Shown here: positions 8,262 to 16,448 of the stretch, one piece after another
Numbering within the stretch: the first letter of the stretch is position 1
How the letters are laid out: every line of letters begins with the position of its first letter
DNA from: Devosia psychrophila
GTDB lineage: Bacteria; Pseudomonadota; Alphaproteobacteria; Rhizobiales; Devosiaceae
Reading direction: 5' to 3'
NCBI RefSeq assembly: GCF_000971275.1
Contig: NZ_LAPV01000011.1
Coordinates: 1 to 64,000, forward strand
DNA length: 64,000 nt
Made by a program: the position numbers and the translations under genes
Notes under the pieces: generated by a model
Told to the model about the DNA's origin: nothing
What the model saw: the letters and a program-made list of their open reading frames with translations, nothing else
Database searches by the model: none

Positions 8262-8959
8262 GCGGCCACCTTTGGAGCGAAAGCCGTGACGTCGACGATC
8301 CGGTCGGCGACCTGGATGCGCACATCCTCGTCGTGGAAGATGCCGAGAAGAGCCACGCCCGCCACCTTCTTTTCGGCGATCATGGCGACAACCACAGCCC
8401 GATTGGTCGCATCGAGCGAGGCCGTCGGCTCGTCGAGCAGCAGCACCGGATGATGGGTGATGAAGCCGCGCGCAATATTGACGCGCTGCTGTTCGCCGCC
8501 CGAAAAGGTGGCCGGAGGCAGGGACCACAGGCGTTCCGGCAGGTTGAGCCGGGCGAGAAGCTCCCGGGCCTTGGCCTGCGCTTCGGTCTTGTCGACGCCA
8601 CGGATCACCAGCGGCTCCGCCACCACGTCAAGCGCCGACACGCGCGGCACGGTACGAAGAAACTGGCTGACATAGCCGATTGAGTCACGGCGCAGCGTCA
8701 GCACCGTGCGCGGATCGGCCGTTGCGAGATCGACGATCTTGTCGTGATGTCGGAGCTGAATGGCCCCAGCATCGACGCCGTAATTGCCATAGACCATCTT
8801 GAGAATGGAGCTTTTGCCGGCGCCGGACGGGCCACCCAGCACGACGCATTCGCCGGGGTGTAGCTCGAAGTTCACATTGGCAACGACGGGGAGAATGATC
8901 CCGTCTCGCAGATGCATGGTGAAGGTCTTTGAAAGGTTTTGGACGGATAGAGCGGTCAT
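8258..8959 (-). CDS. phnL: C-P lyase complex ABC-type ATPase PhnL
   Basis: Soluble ABC ATPase (233 residues) required with PhnGHIJK for phosphonate breakdown; it works with PhnI in forming the ribose-phosphonate intermediate. Walker A GPSGAGKSS is near 43-51, the signature FSGGEQQRVNIAR near 151, and Walker B LLLDEPTASLD follows. The C-terminal IFHDEDVR carries the switch His. ATG at 8959. It is separated from phnK by 155 bases with palindromic repeats and overlaps the acetyltransferase start by 4 bases. Confidence 0.94.
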   Translation of the reverse strand: MTALSVQNLSKTFTMHLRDGIILPVVANVNFELHPGECVVLGGPSGAGKSSILKMVYGNYGVDAGAIQLRHHDKIVDLATADPRTVLTLRRDSIGYVSQFLRTVPRVSALDVVAEPLVIRGVDKTEAQAKARELLARLNLPERLWSLPPATFSGGEQQRVNIARGFITHHPVLLLDEPTASLDATNRAVVVAMIAEKKVAGVALLGIFHDEDVRIQVADRIVDVTAFAPKVAA

Positions 8960-8984
8960 GATTGGAACTCCGAAGGTTCAGTCG

Positions 8985-9100
8985 TCACCCTCCCCCTTGC
9001 GGGGAGGGTCAGGGAGGGGGACGTTTGGCCCAAGTATCGGGGCTCTCGCACCCCCTCCCAACCTTCCCCGTCAAGGGGGAGGTGCGGTCCGGTGGTTGTT
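8985..9100. repeat. Palindromic C/G-rich repeats between phnK and phnL
   Basis: CACCCTCCCCCTTGCGGGGAG followed by GGTCAGGGAGGGGGACG, then CACCCCCTCCCAACC and CCCCGTCAAGGGGGAGGTG, make two nested hairpins. The arms resemble those of the repeats at 237-400 and 56228-56312 (GGGAGG / CCTCCC). They interrupt an otherwise tightly spaced operon. Confidence 0.7.
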
Positions 9101-9114
9101 GCCGGCATAGTGCA

Positions 9115-9906
9115 TCACACCTGCAAAATCGAGCTGACGAGCAACTGCGTGTAGGGCTCGCGCGGATCATCGAGCACCCGGTCGGTCAAACCCGCTTCGA
9201 TGACATAGCCGTCCTTCATCACCATCATGCGGTGGCTGAGCAGACGCGCCACGGCCAGATCGTGTGTGACGACGATGGCGGCGAGGCCGAGTTCGCCGAC
9301 GAGACCACGCAGCAGGTCGAGCAAACGCGCCTGCACCGAGACGTCGAGGCCGCCAGTCGGCTCATCCATGAACACCAGCCGCGGGCCGGTCACCAGGTTG
9401 CGGGCGATCTGCAGCCGCTGGCGCATGCCGCCGGAGAAACTGCGCGGTTGGTCGTCGATGCGGTCAGCGGCGATCTCGACGCGGCCGAGCCAGTCGAGGG
9501 CTGTGTCACGGATGTGGGCATAATTACGATCGCCTACCGCCATCAGCCGCTCGCCGACATTGGCGCCGGCCGAGACGGTCATGCGCAGGCCATCGGCCGG
9601 GTTCTGGTGCACAAAACCCCAGTCGGTACGGACGAGGAAGCGGCGCTCGGCTTCGCTCAGCTCATAGATATTGCGCCATTGCCCGTCGCGCATCCGGTAC
9701 ATGGTCTTGCCGGAGGTGGGTTCGAGCGTAGCCGACAGAGAGTTCAGCAGCGTGGTCTTGCCCGAGCCGGATTCGCCGACAATGGCCAGCACTTCGCCGG
9801 GCCAAAGATCGAAATCGACGTGGGCGCAGCCGAGGCGGGAGCCATAATATTTAGTCAGGCCTTCGACGCGGAGCAGTGGTTCCTGATGGGAAAAATCCTG
9901 GCTCAT
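9115..9906 (-). CDS. phnK: C-P lyase complex ABC-type ATPase PhnK
   Basis: A 263-residue ABC ATPase that docks on the PhnGHIJ core complex during C-P bond cleavage. Walker A GESGSGKTT, the insertion with QNPADGLRMTVSAG, the signature FSGGMRQRLQIARN, Walker B VFMDEPTGGLDVSVQ and the switch His in VVTHDLAV are all present and intact. ATG at 9906 overlaps the phnJ stop by 4 bases (ATGA). The layout and length match the E. coli protein. Confidence 0.95.
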   Translation of the reverse strand: MSQDFSHQEPLLRVEGLTKYYGSRLGCAHVDFDLWPGEVLAIVGESGSGKTTLLNSLSATLEPTSGKTMYRMRDGQWRNIYELSEAERRFLVRTDWGFVHQNPADGLRMTVSAGANVGERLMAVGDRNYAHIRDTALDWLGRVEIAADRIDDQPRSFSGGMRQRLQIARNLVTGPRLVFMDEPTGGLDVSVQARLLDLLRGLVGELGLAAIVVTHDLAVARLLSHRMMVMKDGYVIEAGLTDRVLDDPREPYTQLLVSSILQV

Positions 9907-10778
9907 TCTGCTGCCTCCTGCATGCCCAGCGTGCCGACATGCCCGGCAGCCCGACGTTCTTCGCAGTTGTCGGTATCGGAGCAGACGTACATGTGGCCGC
10001 CGCGATCATCAAGGATGACCTCGTCAAGATAGACCTGTTCGGCGCCACACAGCGCGCAGGGGTCTTCGAAATGCTGGATGGTAAAGGGGTGGTCCTCGAA
10101 GTCGAGGCTCACCACTTCGGTATAGGGTGGCACGGCATAAATGCGGTGCTCGCGGCCGGCGCCAAACAGTTGCAGGGCGGCGCTCATGTGCATTTTCGGA
10201 TTGTCGAACTTGGGCGTCGGGCTCGGGTCCATAACGTAGCGGCCCTCGACCTTGACCGGATAGGCATAGGTGGTGGCGATGCGGCCGTGGCGCGCGATAT
10301 CCTCATAGAGCTTGACGTGCATCAGCCCATATTCCTCGAGCGCATGCATCTTGCGGGTCTCGGTTTCGCGCGGTTCGAGGAAACGCAGCGGCTCGGGGAT
10401 CGGCACCTGATAGACCAGGATCTGGCCCTGCCCCAGCGGCTTTTCCGGGATGCGGTGCCGGGTCTGGATGATGGTGGCGTCGGACGTATGCGTGGTCGTG
10501 GCGACCCGCGCGACTTTGGCGAAGAAGGCACGGATCGAGACGGCATTGGTGGTGTCGTCGGCGCCCTGGTCGATGACCTTGAGCACATCGTTGGGCCCGA
10601 TGATCGAGGCTGTGACCTGCACGCCGCCGGTGCCCCAGCCATAGGGCATCGGCATTTCGCGGGAGCTGAACGGCACCTGATAGCCTGGAATGGCGATGGC
10701 CTTGAGGATGGCCCGCCGGATCATCCGCTTGGTCTGCTCGTCGAGATAGGCGAAATTGTATTGGGCGGTGGTGGTCAT
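9903..10778 (-). CDS. phnJ: Alpha-D-ribose 1-methylphosphonate 5-phosphate C-P lyase PhnJ
   Basis: The radical-SAM catalyst that breaks the C-P bond of ribose 1-phosphonate 5-phosphate. At 291 residues, its four Cys fall at 241, 244, 266 and 272 (C-x2-C-x21-C-x5-C), the same spacing and numbering as E. coli PhnJ. There the first three hold the 4Fe-4S cluster and Cys272 is the thiyl radical site. Gly32 in AIPGYQVPF corresponds to the glycyl radical site. All key residues are therefore kept. It overlaps phnI upstream and phnK downstream by ATGA. Confidence 0.97.
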   Translation of the reverse strand: MTTTAQYNFAYLDEQTKRMIRRAILKAIAIPGYQVPFSSREMPMPYGWGTGGVQVTASIIGPNDVLKVIDQGADDTTNAVSIRAFFAKVARVATTTHTSDATIIQTRHRIPEKPLGQGQILVYQVPIPEPLRFLEPRETETRKMHALEEYGLMHVKLYEDIARHGRIATTYAYPVKVEGRYVMDPSPTPKFDNPKMHMSAALQLFGAGREHRIYAVPPYTEVVSLDFEDHPFTIQHFEDPCALCGAEQVYLDEVILDDRGGHMYVCSDTDNCEERRAAGHVGTLGMQEAAE

Positions 10779-11863
10779 TCCGCGGCCTCTTTCATGTCAG
10801 CGGCGTCGTGTTCGGCGCGCATGCGGCGGATCAGGTCGAGTTCGGCCTGGAAATCGACGTAGTGGGGGAGTTTCAGGTGTTCGACGAAGCCAGTGGCCTG
10901 CACGTTGTCTGAGTGTGAAATGACGAATTCCTCGTCCTGCGCCGGGGCGACGACGTCTTCGCCAAATTCGCGGGCGCGGAGGGCGCGATCGACGAGCGAC
11001 ATCGCCATGGCCTTGCGCTCGGCCTGGCCGAACACCAGCCCATAGCCGCGGGTGAACTGCGGCGGGACTTTTGCACTGCCCTTGAACTGGTTGACCATCT
11101 GGCATTCGGTGACGCGGACGCGGCCGAGGCTGACGGCAAAGCCGAGTTCGGGGACGTCGAATTCAACCTCGACCTCGCCGATGCGGATTTCACCGACGAA
11201 GGGGTGACTGCGGCCATAGCCGCGCTGGGTGGAATAGCCGAGGGCGAGCAGGAAACCCTCGTCGCCACGGGCCAGGGCCTGCAGCCGCAGGTCGCGGTCG
11301 AGCGGGAAGTCCAGCGGTTCGCGGGTGAGATCGCCGACTTCGCGGTCGGGATCGGTATCGCCGTCGGGCTCCATCAGGCCCTGGCGGCCGAGCATGTCGG
11401 TGACGCGGGGCGCCTGTTCGACGTCGGCTTCGCGGGTGATCGGCGCGGGGACTTCACCGCCGGCAATCGCGGGGTCGAGCAGGCGATGGGTGTAATCGAA
11501 GGTCGGTCCCAGCAGCTGGCCGCCGGGCAAGTCTTTGAAGGTCGCCGAGATGCGGCGCTCGATCAGCATGCTGCCGGTGTCGATGGGGTTGGAATAGCCA
11601 AAGCGCGGCAGCGTGGTGCGATAGGCGCGGACGAGGAAAATGGCTTCGATCAAGTCACCGCGGGCCTGGAGCAATGCCAGCGCGGCGAGTTCCTTGTCAT
11701 AGAGCGAGCCCTCGCCCATGGCGCGGTCGACGGCGAGGCCGAGCTGTTCGACGATCTGGTCGAGACGCAAAGCGGGCACCGAGCGGTCGCCACGACGACG
11801 GTCGGCCAGCAGGGCATGGGCGTTGGCAATAGCGGCTTCGCCACCTTTGACGGCTACATACAT
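10775..11863 (-). CDS. phnI: C-P lyase complex subunit PhnI
   Basis: A 362-residue nucleosidase-like subunit of the PhnGHIJ core. With PhnGHL it transfers the ribose triphosphate of ATP onto methylphosphonate, releasing adenine. Typical PhnI strings are visible: YVAVKGGEAAIANAHALL at the start, GYSNPIDTGSMLIERRISATFKDL, YSTQRGYGRSHPFVGEIR, and the C-terminal SDNVQATGFVEHLKLPHYVDF. ATG at 11863 begins at the conserved N-terminus; the open frame further upstream is not used. One base separates it from phnH. Confidence 0.96.
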   Translation of the reverse strand: MYVAVKGGEAAIANAHALLADRRRGDRSVPALRLDQIVEQLGLAVDRAMGEGSLYDKELAALALLQARGDLIEAIFLVRAYRTTLPRFGYSNPIDTGSMLIERRISATFKDLPGGQLLGPTFDYTHRLLDPAIAGGEVPAPITREADVEQAPRVTDMLGRQGLMEPDGDTDPDREVGDLTREPLDFPLDRDLRLQALARGDEGFLLALGYSTQRGYGRSHPFVGEIRIGEVEVEFDVPELGFAVSLGRVRVTECQMVNQFKGSAKVPPQFTRGYGLVFGQAERKAMAMSLVDRALRAREFGEDVVAPAQDEEFVISHSDNVQATGFVEHLKLPHYVDFQAELDLIRRMRAEHDAADMKEAAE

Positions 11864-11864
11864 G

Positions 11865-12461
11865 TCAGTGTCCTTCCGAAATGCGCGTCGAGCGCGGCAG
11901 GCCGATGACGTGACCGTCGGCCACCAGCAGGAGGTCGATACCGCGGGGAAACAGTTCGCGGTTTTCAACCCACTGCGTGAGGAAATCCTCGGGCAGTCCG
12001 ATGGGGCTACAATGCCAGTGGTCGTTGACCCCAGGCCCACGCAATACGATGTCGGCGCCCCCGCTCAGGGCGGGCACGGCCAGCACGATGGTCGTCGAGC
12101 GATCGGGATATTCCTGGGTGCCGAGATTGAACTCGTCGAAGCGCGGCAACTCGTCGACACTGGCCACGATGGCAAAGGTCGCCCTGCCCGGATCACGCGT
12201 CAGCGGCGCGCCGGTGTGGAAGGCGATGAAAGCCTCGATGGGTTCGGTGCGCAGCGTCTCTGACAGCCAGATGTGGGTATCGGCGTCGCTCAAGGTTAAC
12301 AGTGTGCTAGCCAATTCGACCTTGAGTGGCCCTTGTGCTAACGCCGTTTCGGCCAGTTTGTGGGGCGTACCGGGATTTGCAAGCGCATCCATGATAGCTC
12401 GGAACGACGTCTGGGCGTCGAATACAGGGTTGGCGAAGCCGCCCTCAAAAGTGCTGTCCAT
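11865..12461 (-). CDS. phnH: C-P lyase complex subunit PhnH
   Basis: A 198-residue core subunit of the C-P lyase complex with a PLP-transferase-like fold that lacks cofactor chemistry; it bridges to PhnJ. The start FEGGFANPVFDAQTSFRAIM and the run RGPGVNDHWHCSPIGLP are characteristic. ATG at 12461 is chosen at the conserved N-terminus. One base lies between the phnG stop and this start, consistent with a tightly coupled operon. Confidence 0.94.
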   Translation of the reverse strand: MDSTFEGGFANPVFDAQTSFRAIMDALANPGTPHKLAETALAQGPLKVELASTLLTLSDADTHIWLSETLRTEPIEAFIAFHTGAPLTRDPGRATFAIVASVDELPRFDEFNLGTQEYPDRSTTIVLAVPALSGGADIVLRGPGVNDHWHCSPIGLPEDFLTQWVENRELFPRGIDLLLVADGHVIGLPRSTRISEGH

Positions 12462-12462
12462 C

Positions 12463-12918
12463 TCAGTTATCCCCGCGCACCATGGTGAAGAAATCGACCT
12501 TGGTGGCCGCGGACTCTTCGCGGCTTTTCTGATCGCCAGCGGCGGCAAGCGCCTGCAATGGCGCGATGATCCGGGCTTCCACCGGCGCCACATCGCGCTG
12601 CCACAGCGCGTCGATCACCGCGATCACTTCGGCCTTGGCGAGGTCACGGCCGAGGCAATACCCATGACCCACCTGCCCGGTTACAATGCGCACGCTGGCG
12701 CGGCTCACCGTCGCCTCGCCCAGGTTGAACGGCGCCCCGCCGCCTCCGGCCCGGCCGCGCACCATGACGAGGCCGACCTCGGGGCCGCGCACTTTTGAAT
12801 GCTCGGGCTTGTCGGCCCAGGCGTCCCACAATTGGGCCAAAGCACGCGATGGGGCGGCAGCCAAAACGTCGAGCATGGCTTTTCTGGCGATGTCAGAAAG
12901 GGAAGTTTGCGTCTGCAT
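12463..12918 (-). CDS. phnG: C-P lyase complex subunit PhnG
   Basis: First gene of the phnGHIJKL operon, encoding the small helical core subunit (151 residues) that pairs with PhnI in the nucleosidase step. The conserved parts are KVRGPEVGLVMVRGRAGGGG, FNLGEATVSRASVR and GQVGHGYCLGRDLAKAEVIA. ATG at 12918 has GAGG about 8 bases upstream. It is divergent from phnF across 75 bases that hold a perfect inverted repeat and a Pho-box-like repeat. Confidence 0.95.
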   Translation of the reverse strand: MQTQTSLSDIARKAMLDVLAAAPSRALAQLWDAWADKPEHSKVRGPEVGLVMVRGRAGGGGAPFNLGEATVSRASVRIVTGQVGHGYCLGRDLAKAEVIAVIDALWQRDVAPVEARIIAPLQALAAAGDQKSREESAATKVDFFTMVRGDN

Positions 12919-12930
12919 GCTTGCCTCGAT

Positions 12931-12950
12931 TTGTCTAATGTAATAGACAA
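12931..12950. promoter_or_regulatory. Inverted-repeat operator between phnG and phnF
   Basis: TTGTCTA (12931-12937), six bases, TAGACAA (12944-12950): a perfect 7-bp inverted repeat placed 13 bases upstream of the phnG start. A further half site, ATGTCTG, follows at 12954-12960. GntR/HutC repressors bind such dyads next to their own genes, so PhnF is the natural candidate ligand-responsive repressor. The binding itself is inferred. Confidence 0.65.
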
Positions 12951-12982
12951 CTAATGTCTGAATCCGGTCCTACGCTCCCCGT

Positions 12983-13000
12983 GTGAAAATGCAATGACAG
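12983..13000 (-). promoter_or_regulatory. Pho-box-like repeat upstream of phnG, overlapping the phnF start
   Basis: On the minus strand a perfect CTGTCAT heptamer is followed, after 4 bases, by TTTTCAC, a 5-of-7 match to CTGTCAC. It sits 65-82 bases upstream of the phnG ATG. The CTGTCAT heptamer is the complement of the phnF ATG and its next four bases. A PhoB protein bound here would activate phnG and could also block phnF. Confidence 0.5.
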
Positions 13001-13719
13001 TTTTGAAAGACGTTTCCGGCGGAGTGGCTTTATGGCGCCGCATCGCCGATGCCATAAGGCTCGACATCGTCGGCGGCAAGCTTGCCGAGGGTGATCGCCT
13101 GCCGACGGAGGCGGTTCTTGCTGAACGGTTTTCCGCAAATCGACATACGGTCCGACGCGCGCTTGCAGTGCTGGCTCAGGATGGCGTGGTGGGCGCCGAA
13201 CAGGGTCGCGGCACCTTTGTGCGCAACGCCCGCCGACTCAGCTATCCCATTGGAAAGCGGACGCGATTTCGCGAGGGACTGAAGGGCCAGGCATCGTCGC
13301 TGACCTCGGTCAGCCTCAGCAACCGGCTGGAGAATGCCACGGCAGCGGTGGCGAAAGCTCTCGACATCCGCAGCGCCTCAAAGGTGGTCCGTCTCGAAGG
13401 CATGTCGCTGGCGGACGGGGTGTCAATTTCCCGATCGACCACGTGGTTGCCGTATCGGCGCTTCCCCGATTTCGCCGAGCGGATCGCCCGATTTGCATCG
13501 ACCACCGAGACCTTCGCCAGCTATGGCATCGAGGACTATGCCCGCGCCTCAACCCGCATCTCGGCCCGCCATGCCGATGTGGAGGAGACCAAGCTGCTGG
13601 GGCTCGCGCCGGGGGCGATCCTGCTGGTTTCGGAGGCGGTAGATGTGGATGCCGAAGGGGTGCCGATATCCTATGCGCTGAGCAGGTTTCCGGCGGAGCG
13701 GATGGAATTGGTGGTTTAG
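12994..13719 (+). CDS. phnF: Phosphonate metabolism transcriptional regulator PhnF (GntR/HutC)
   Basis: A 241-residue repressor. The N-terminal winged-helix GntR domain spans about 12-78 (ALWRRIADAIRLDIVGGKL, then RFSANRHTVRRALAVL) and a UTRA ligand-binding domain about 95-238. It is divergently encoded from phnG, the standard arrangement in C-P lyase loci, and probably represses phnG and itself until a phosphonate or intermediate is sensed. No strong ribosome site precedes ATG 12994. Its 3' end overlaps the convergent phnN by 4 bases. Confidence 0.93.
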   Translation: MTVLKDVSGGVALWRRIADAIRLDIVGGKLAEGDRLPTEAVLAERFSANRHTVRRALAVLAQDGVVGAEQGRGTFVRNARRLSYPIGKRTRFREGLKGQASSLTSVSLSNRLENATAAVAKALDIRSASKVVRLEGMSLADGVSISRSTTWLPYRRFPDFAERIARFASTTETFASYGIEDYARASTRISARHADVEETKLLGLAPGAILLVSEAVDVDAEGVPISYALSRFPAERMELVV

Positions 13720-14276
13720 GGTTGCACCAGTCCCGTGACATCCTGCAATAGCTGCACGAACTGTTCGCCGGCGACTTCCAGCTCGCCGGAGTTGTCGATG
13801 CGTATGGTGCTGGCCGGCAGGCGGTCGCCGACGCTGCGGTCGAGGCGGCGCGGGATGGATTCTCCGGTTTCGCGGCCGCGACTGGCGAGACGCTGGGCGA
13901 TGACGTCGCGGTCGGCGATGACCGAGACGACGACGGTTTCGGGGTAGCGCTGCATGAGTGCCGGGATGACGGCGCGGGATAGATTGGCGACTACCGCTTT
14001 GCCTGCCGCAAGGTCATGTTCCAATGCAATTGGAAGACCATAGCGCAAGCCGTGCGCGTCCCAGTTCAGGGCGAACTGGCCGGCGGCCTCGGCAGCGGCA
14101 AAGGCTTGCCCATCCATGCTGTCATGGTCTTCGCTACCGCCATGGGCTTCGCGGGTGACTACGCGCTTGACGAAGGCAACACGGCCGCTGGCTTCCAGCC
14201 GGGCGCGGGCGAAGGCGATCAGGCTATCCTTGCCTACCCCGCTCGGTCCGACGACGGCTACGAAAGTTCCGTTCAT
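13716..14276 (-). CDS. phnN: Ribose 1,5-bisphosphate phosphokinase PhnN
   Basis: A 186-residue P-loop kinase of the guanylate-kinase fold that turns ribose 1,5-bisphosphate into PRPP, recycling the ribose released by C-P lyase. The P-loop GPSGVGKDS is at 10-18 and RVVTRE follows as in the family. ATG at 14276 overlaps the phnM stop (ATGA), so this start is preferred to an ATG eight codons upstream. No phnP gene for the preceding cyclic phosphodiesterase step is found in this window. Confidence 0.92.
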   Translation of the reverse strand: MNGTFVAVVGPSGVGKDSLIAFARARLEASGRVAFVKRVVTREAHGGSEDHDSMDGQAFAAAEAAGQFALNWDAHGLRYGLPIALEHDLAAGKAVVANLSRAVIPALMQRYPETVVVSVIADRDVIAQRLASRGRETGESIPRRLDRSVGDRLPASTIRIDNSGELEVAGEQFVQLLQDVTGLVQP

Positions 14277-15421
14277 ATCACTCGCTTGCCCTGCCGCCAC
14301 ACGGTCAGCACGATGGGAATACCATCTTCGACGCGCAGATGCACGAAGTCGGCGCGCTTGCCCACCGCGATCTCACCGCGATCATCGAAGCCGGCGGCTT
14401 CTGCCGGGCGCTTGGTAACGAGCTGGATGGCCTTGGAAAGGCTGATCCCCTCGACGTTGTCGGCGAGCGAAAATGCCGACTGCAGCATGGAAAAGGGGAT
14501 GTAGTCGGACGACAGGATGTCGAGCAGGTCGGCCTCGGCCAGAGCGCGGGCCGAGACGTTGCCGGAGTGGGAACCGCCGCGCACGACATTGGGGCCGCCC
14601 ATCAGGATCGACATGCCAGCCTGGCGGGAAGCCTTGGCGGCTTCGATCGTGGTGGGGAATTCGGCGATGTGCAGACCGAGAGCGACGGCTTCCTCGACAT
14701 GGTCGCGGGTGGCGTCGTCGTGGCTGGCGAGGACTATGCCGCGGTCGTGGCACATTTGGGCAATGGCGCGGCGGTTGGGGCCGGAATGGGCGTATGACTG
14801 GGCGTTGCGGCGGACGCTGAAAGCGTCCAGTTCCGCATCGTTCATCTTGGTCTTGCCCTGGTAATAAACTTTGTAGGCGTCGACGCTGGCGAACTGGCGC
14901 TGGCCGGGGGCGTGGTCCATGAGCGATGCCAGGCGCACCTGGGGATCGTCCATCATGGCCTCGAAGCTTTCAAGGCAATCGGGCGCCGAGACCTCGCAGC
15001 GCAGGTGAATGTGATGATCGGCACGCAGGCGCCCGGCTTTGCTCCCGGCGCCAATGGCGGCCGCAAGAGTGCGCATGTCGGCGGCGCCGATGTCGGTCTG
15101 CTCGTCCAGCCCGATGCGGATGGCATCGAGCACGGTTGTGATGCCTGAAGCTGCGATCTGGGCGTCATGCGCCTGTACGGCGGCGACGGGGTTCCAGCGC
15201 ACTTTCGGGCGGGGTGCGTAATGGGTTTCGAGGTGGTCGGTGTGGAGTTCGACCAGACCCGGAATGAGGTAGTCGCCTTCGAGGTCGATACCGGTACGGG
15301 TGCTCTCCGAAATGTCGGTGATCATGCCGCCATCGACGCGGACAGAGCCCTCAAACACCCGGTCAGCCAAGACAATCTTGGCATTGGTCAGGACGAGTTC
15401 CCCGAGGGCGACAGTGTTCAT
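14273..15421 (-). CDS. phnM: Alpha-D-ribose 1-methylphosphonate 5-triphosphate diphosphatase PhnM
   Basis: A 382-residue amidohydrolase-fold enzyme that removes pyrophosphate from the ribose triphosphonate made by PhnGHIL, preparing the substrate for PhnJ. Metal-site motifs are visible: LVELHTDHLETH near 53-64, a mid-chain HIHLR, LMDHAPGQRQF, and LASHDDATRDHV. ATG at 15421 starts the conserved protein; the frame is open upstream but shows no family character. phnM-phnN form a separate two-gene operon with its own Pho-box-like upstream site. Confidence 0.95.
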   Translation of the reverse strand: MNTVALGELVLTNAKIVLADRVFEGSVRVDGGMITDISESTRTGIDLEGDYLIPGLVELHTDHLETHYAPRPKVRWNPVAAVQAHDAQIAASGITTVLDAIRIGLDEQTDIGAADMRTLAAAIGAGSKAGRLRADHHIHLRCEVSAPDCLESFEAMMDDPQVRLASLMDHAPGQRQFASVDAYKVYYQGKTKMNDAELDAFSVRRNAQSYAHSGPNRRAIAQMCHDRGIVLASHDDATRDHVEEAVALGLHIAEFPTTIEAAKASRQAGMSILMGGPNVVRGGSHSGNVSARALAEADLLDILSSDYIPFSMLQSAFSLADNVEGISLSKAIQLVTKRPAEAAGFDDRGEIAVGKRADFVHLRVEDGIPIVLTVWRQGKRVI

Positions 15422-15475
15422 GAGCGTACAGTTCTGGCTGGTGCGGATGCTAAAGCCCTGCGGTAGCCGAGTTTG

Positions 15476-15493
15476 ATGACAGTTTGGCGACCA
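15476..15493 (-). promoter_or_regulatory. Possible Pho box upstream of phnM
   Basis: On the minus strand TGGTCGC, 4 bases, CTGTCAT. The second heptamer is a perfect Pho-box unit and the first is degenerate (4 of 7). It ends 54 bases before the phnM ATG, much like the phnC site. Because one half is weak the call depends on the shared context of the locus. Confidence 0.4.
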
Positions 15494-15668
15494 AAACATG
15501 TTGCTCACAGGCAGGGCGGCCGGGCTTAGCGCCGCTAAGGCAAAGCCTGAGTGACACACTTCTATTTTAGGCGTTGCCAAACAAAGAAGGGGACGTTTGC
15601 CGCAAGTCCGCTTTGCCGACAAAAACCGCTTGCCATCACACCCCTTGCCCGGTATCCACGCCCCTGCC

Positions 15669-15756
15669 GGAGAGGTGGCCGAGTGGCCGAAGGCACGCCC
15701 CTGCTAAGGGCGCAGATCTCAAAAGGGTCTCGTGGGTTCGAATCCCATCCTCTCCG
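15669..15756 (+). tRNA. tRNA-Ser (anticodon GCT)
   Basis: A class II tRNA. Acceptor arms GGAGAGG (15669-15675) and CCTCTCC (15749-15755) pair, with discriminator G15756. The anticodon stem CGCCC/GGGCG holds loop CTGCTAA, anticodon GCT. A long variable arm (GATCTC..AAAAGG..GTCTC) and TTCGAATC in the T loop are present. The bases CCA follow at 15757-15759. It reads AGC/AGT Ser codons and its 3' end is the integration site of the adjacent element. Confidence 0.97.
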
Positions 15757-15762
15757 CCATTT
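15746..15762 (+). repeat. attL: left copy of the 17-bp integration core
   Basis: CATCCTCTCCGCCATTT spans the tRNA-Ser 3' end and 6 bases beyond. An identical copy lies at 28047-28063. The pair bounds a 12.3-kb segment that contains a tyrosine integrase, as expected for site-specific insertion into a tRNA gene. Confidence 0.85.
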
Positions 15763-15816
15763 ATCTGGCCTAAGTCATTGAAATTGCTAGTGACGTCTTA
15801 GGCGGTCCACCAGCCG

Positions 15817-15836
15817 CCCTAAGGAAACCCCTAAGG
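15817..15836 (+). repeat. Left copy of an element-end direct repeat
   Basis: CCCTAAGGAAACCCCTAAGG lies 55 bases inside attL. A near-identical copy is at 27908-27926, inside attR, in the same orientation; 14 bases are identical, then one mismatch, then TAAG. Short direct repeats flanking the core are typical arm-type binding sites of tyrosine integrases. Confidence 0.5.
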
Positions 15837-15927
15837 TTAGGCGGGCCGTGTCGAGCTTGAGCCCAAATCAGCCCCGAAAATAGTTTGGGGAGCCATCAAC
15901 TGAAATTTGGTTACGAGGGGCAAATCA

Positions 15928-16191
15928 GTGGAGCGCAGAGAAAAGCCGCCAAACATCCCTGCCAAGCTTATCGTCATGCTTTCATTCGTGCGCAACGAGG
16001 AAGGCGACATAGTGCCCTTTGGTGAGGCTATGGAGATGCGCGACGAGGCGCAGGCGATCCGCGCGGCGCAGGCCATTGCATCGCAGCGAGCCGGGGTCAT
16101 CGTATGGACGCGAACTGCCGACTTAGTGAATGGCGACTTCGGAGACCCCGTAACCCTATTCAAGCACGGCCAAGTGTCCGACATGGAATAG
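15928..16191 (+). CDS. Small hypothetical protein of the element
   Basis: An 87-residue protein, one of few plus-strand genes in the island. GTG at 15928 is preferred because GAGGGG lies about 9 bases upstream; a TTG seven codons earlier is possible. A hydrophobic LIVMLSFVRNEEGDIVPFGEA segment leads into an Ala/Arg-rich helix and a C-terminal VIVWTRTADLVNGDFGDP stretch. No family was recognised with certainty. It is the gene nearest attL. Confidence 0.55.
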   Translation: MERREKPPNIPAKLIVMLSFVRNEEGDIVPFGEAMEMRDEAQAIRAAQAIASQRAGVIVWTRTADLVNGDFGDPVTLFKHGQVSDME

Positions 16192-16229
16192 CTGTTCCGA
16201 CAATGCCTGCTAAGTGGTTCAACTCAGCG

Positions 16230-16448
16230 TCACGCGGCTAGCAGGGAGTACCCTTGGCAAACGATATCAGCCTCAATACGAGACTGCCCCGGCCACAATA
16301 GCCGGTCGTCAGTAGTAGCCGTGGCTAAACCTCGCCAACCCATACTGCGTAAATGTTCGGGGATTGAAGCCTCGCATCCGAATGGCAGTACGAGCAAAGA
16401 CGCGGCCTCTCCGGCAATTCCGTCTCTAACAAGCACGTTGACCTGCAT
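16230..16448 (-). CDS. Small hypothetical protein
   Basis: A 72-residue product starting at ATG 16448, with a strong GGAGG ribosome site 5 bases upstream and a TGATG overlap with a short upstream frame. The N-terminus MQVNVLVRDGIAGEAASLLV is hydrophobic but probably folded and not membrane-spanning. No recognised domain. The ribosome site is the main support for this being a gene. Confidence 0.5.
   Translation of the reverse strand: MQVNVLVRDGIAGEAASLLVLPFGCEASIPEHLRSMGWRGLATATTDDRLLWPGQSRIEADIVCQGYSLLAA

Noticed and set aside
13716..14300. Guanylate kinase for the gene next to phnM
   Set aside because: The fold is related, but its ATGA coupling to phnM and its length fit PhnN; the true gmk is at 56465-57103.
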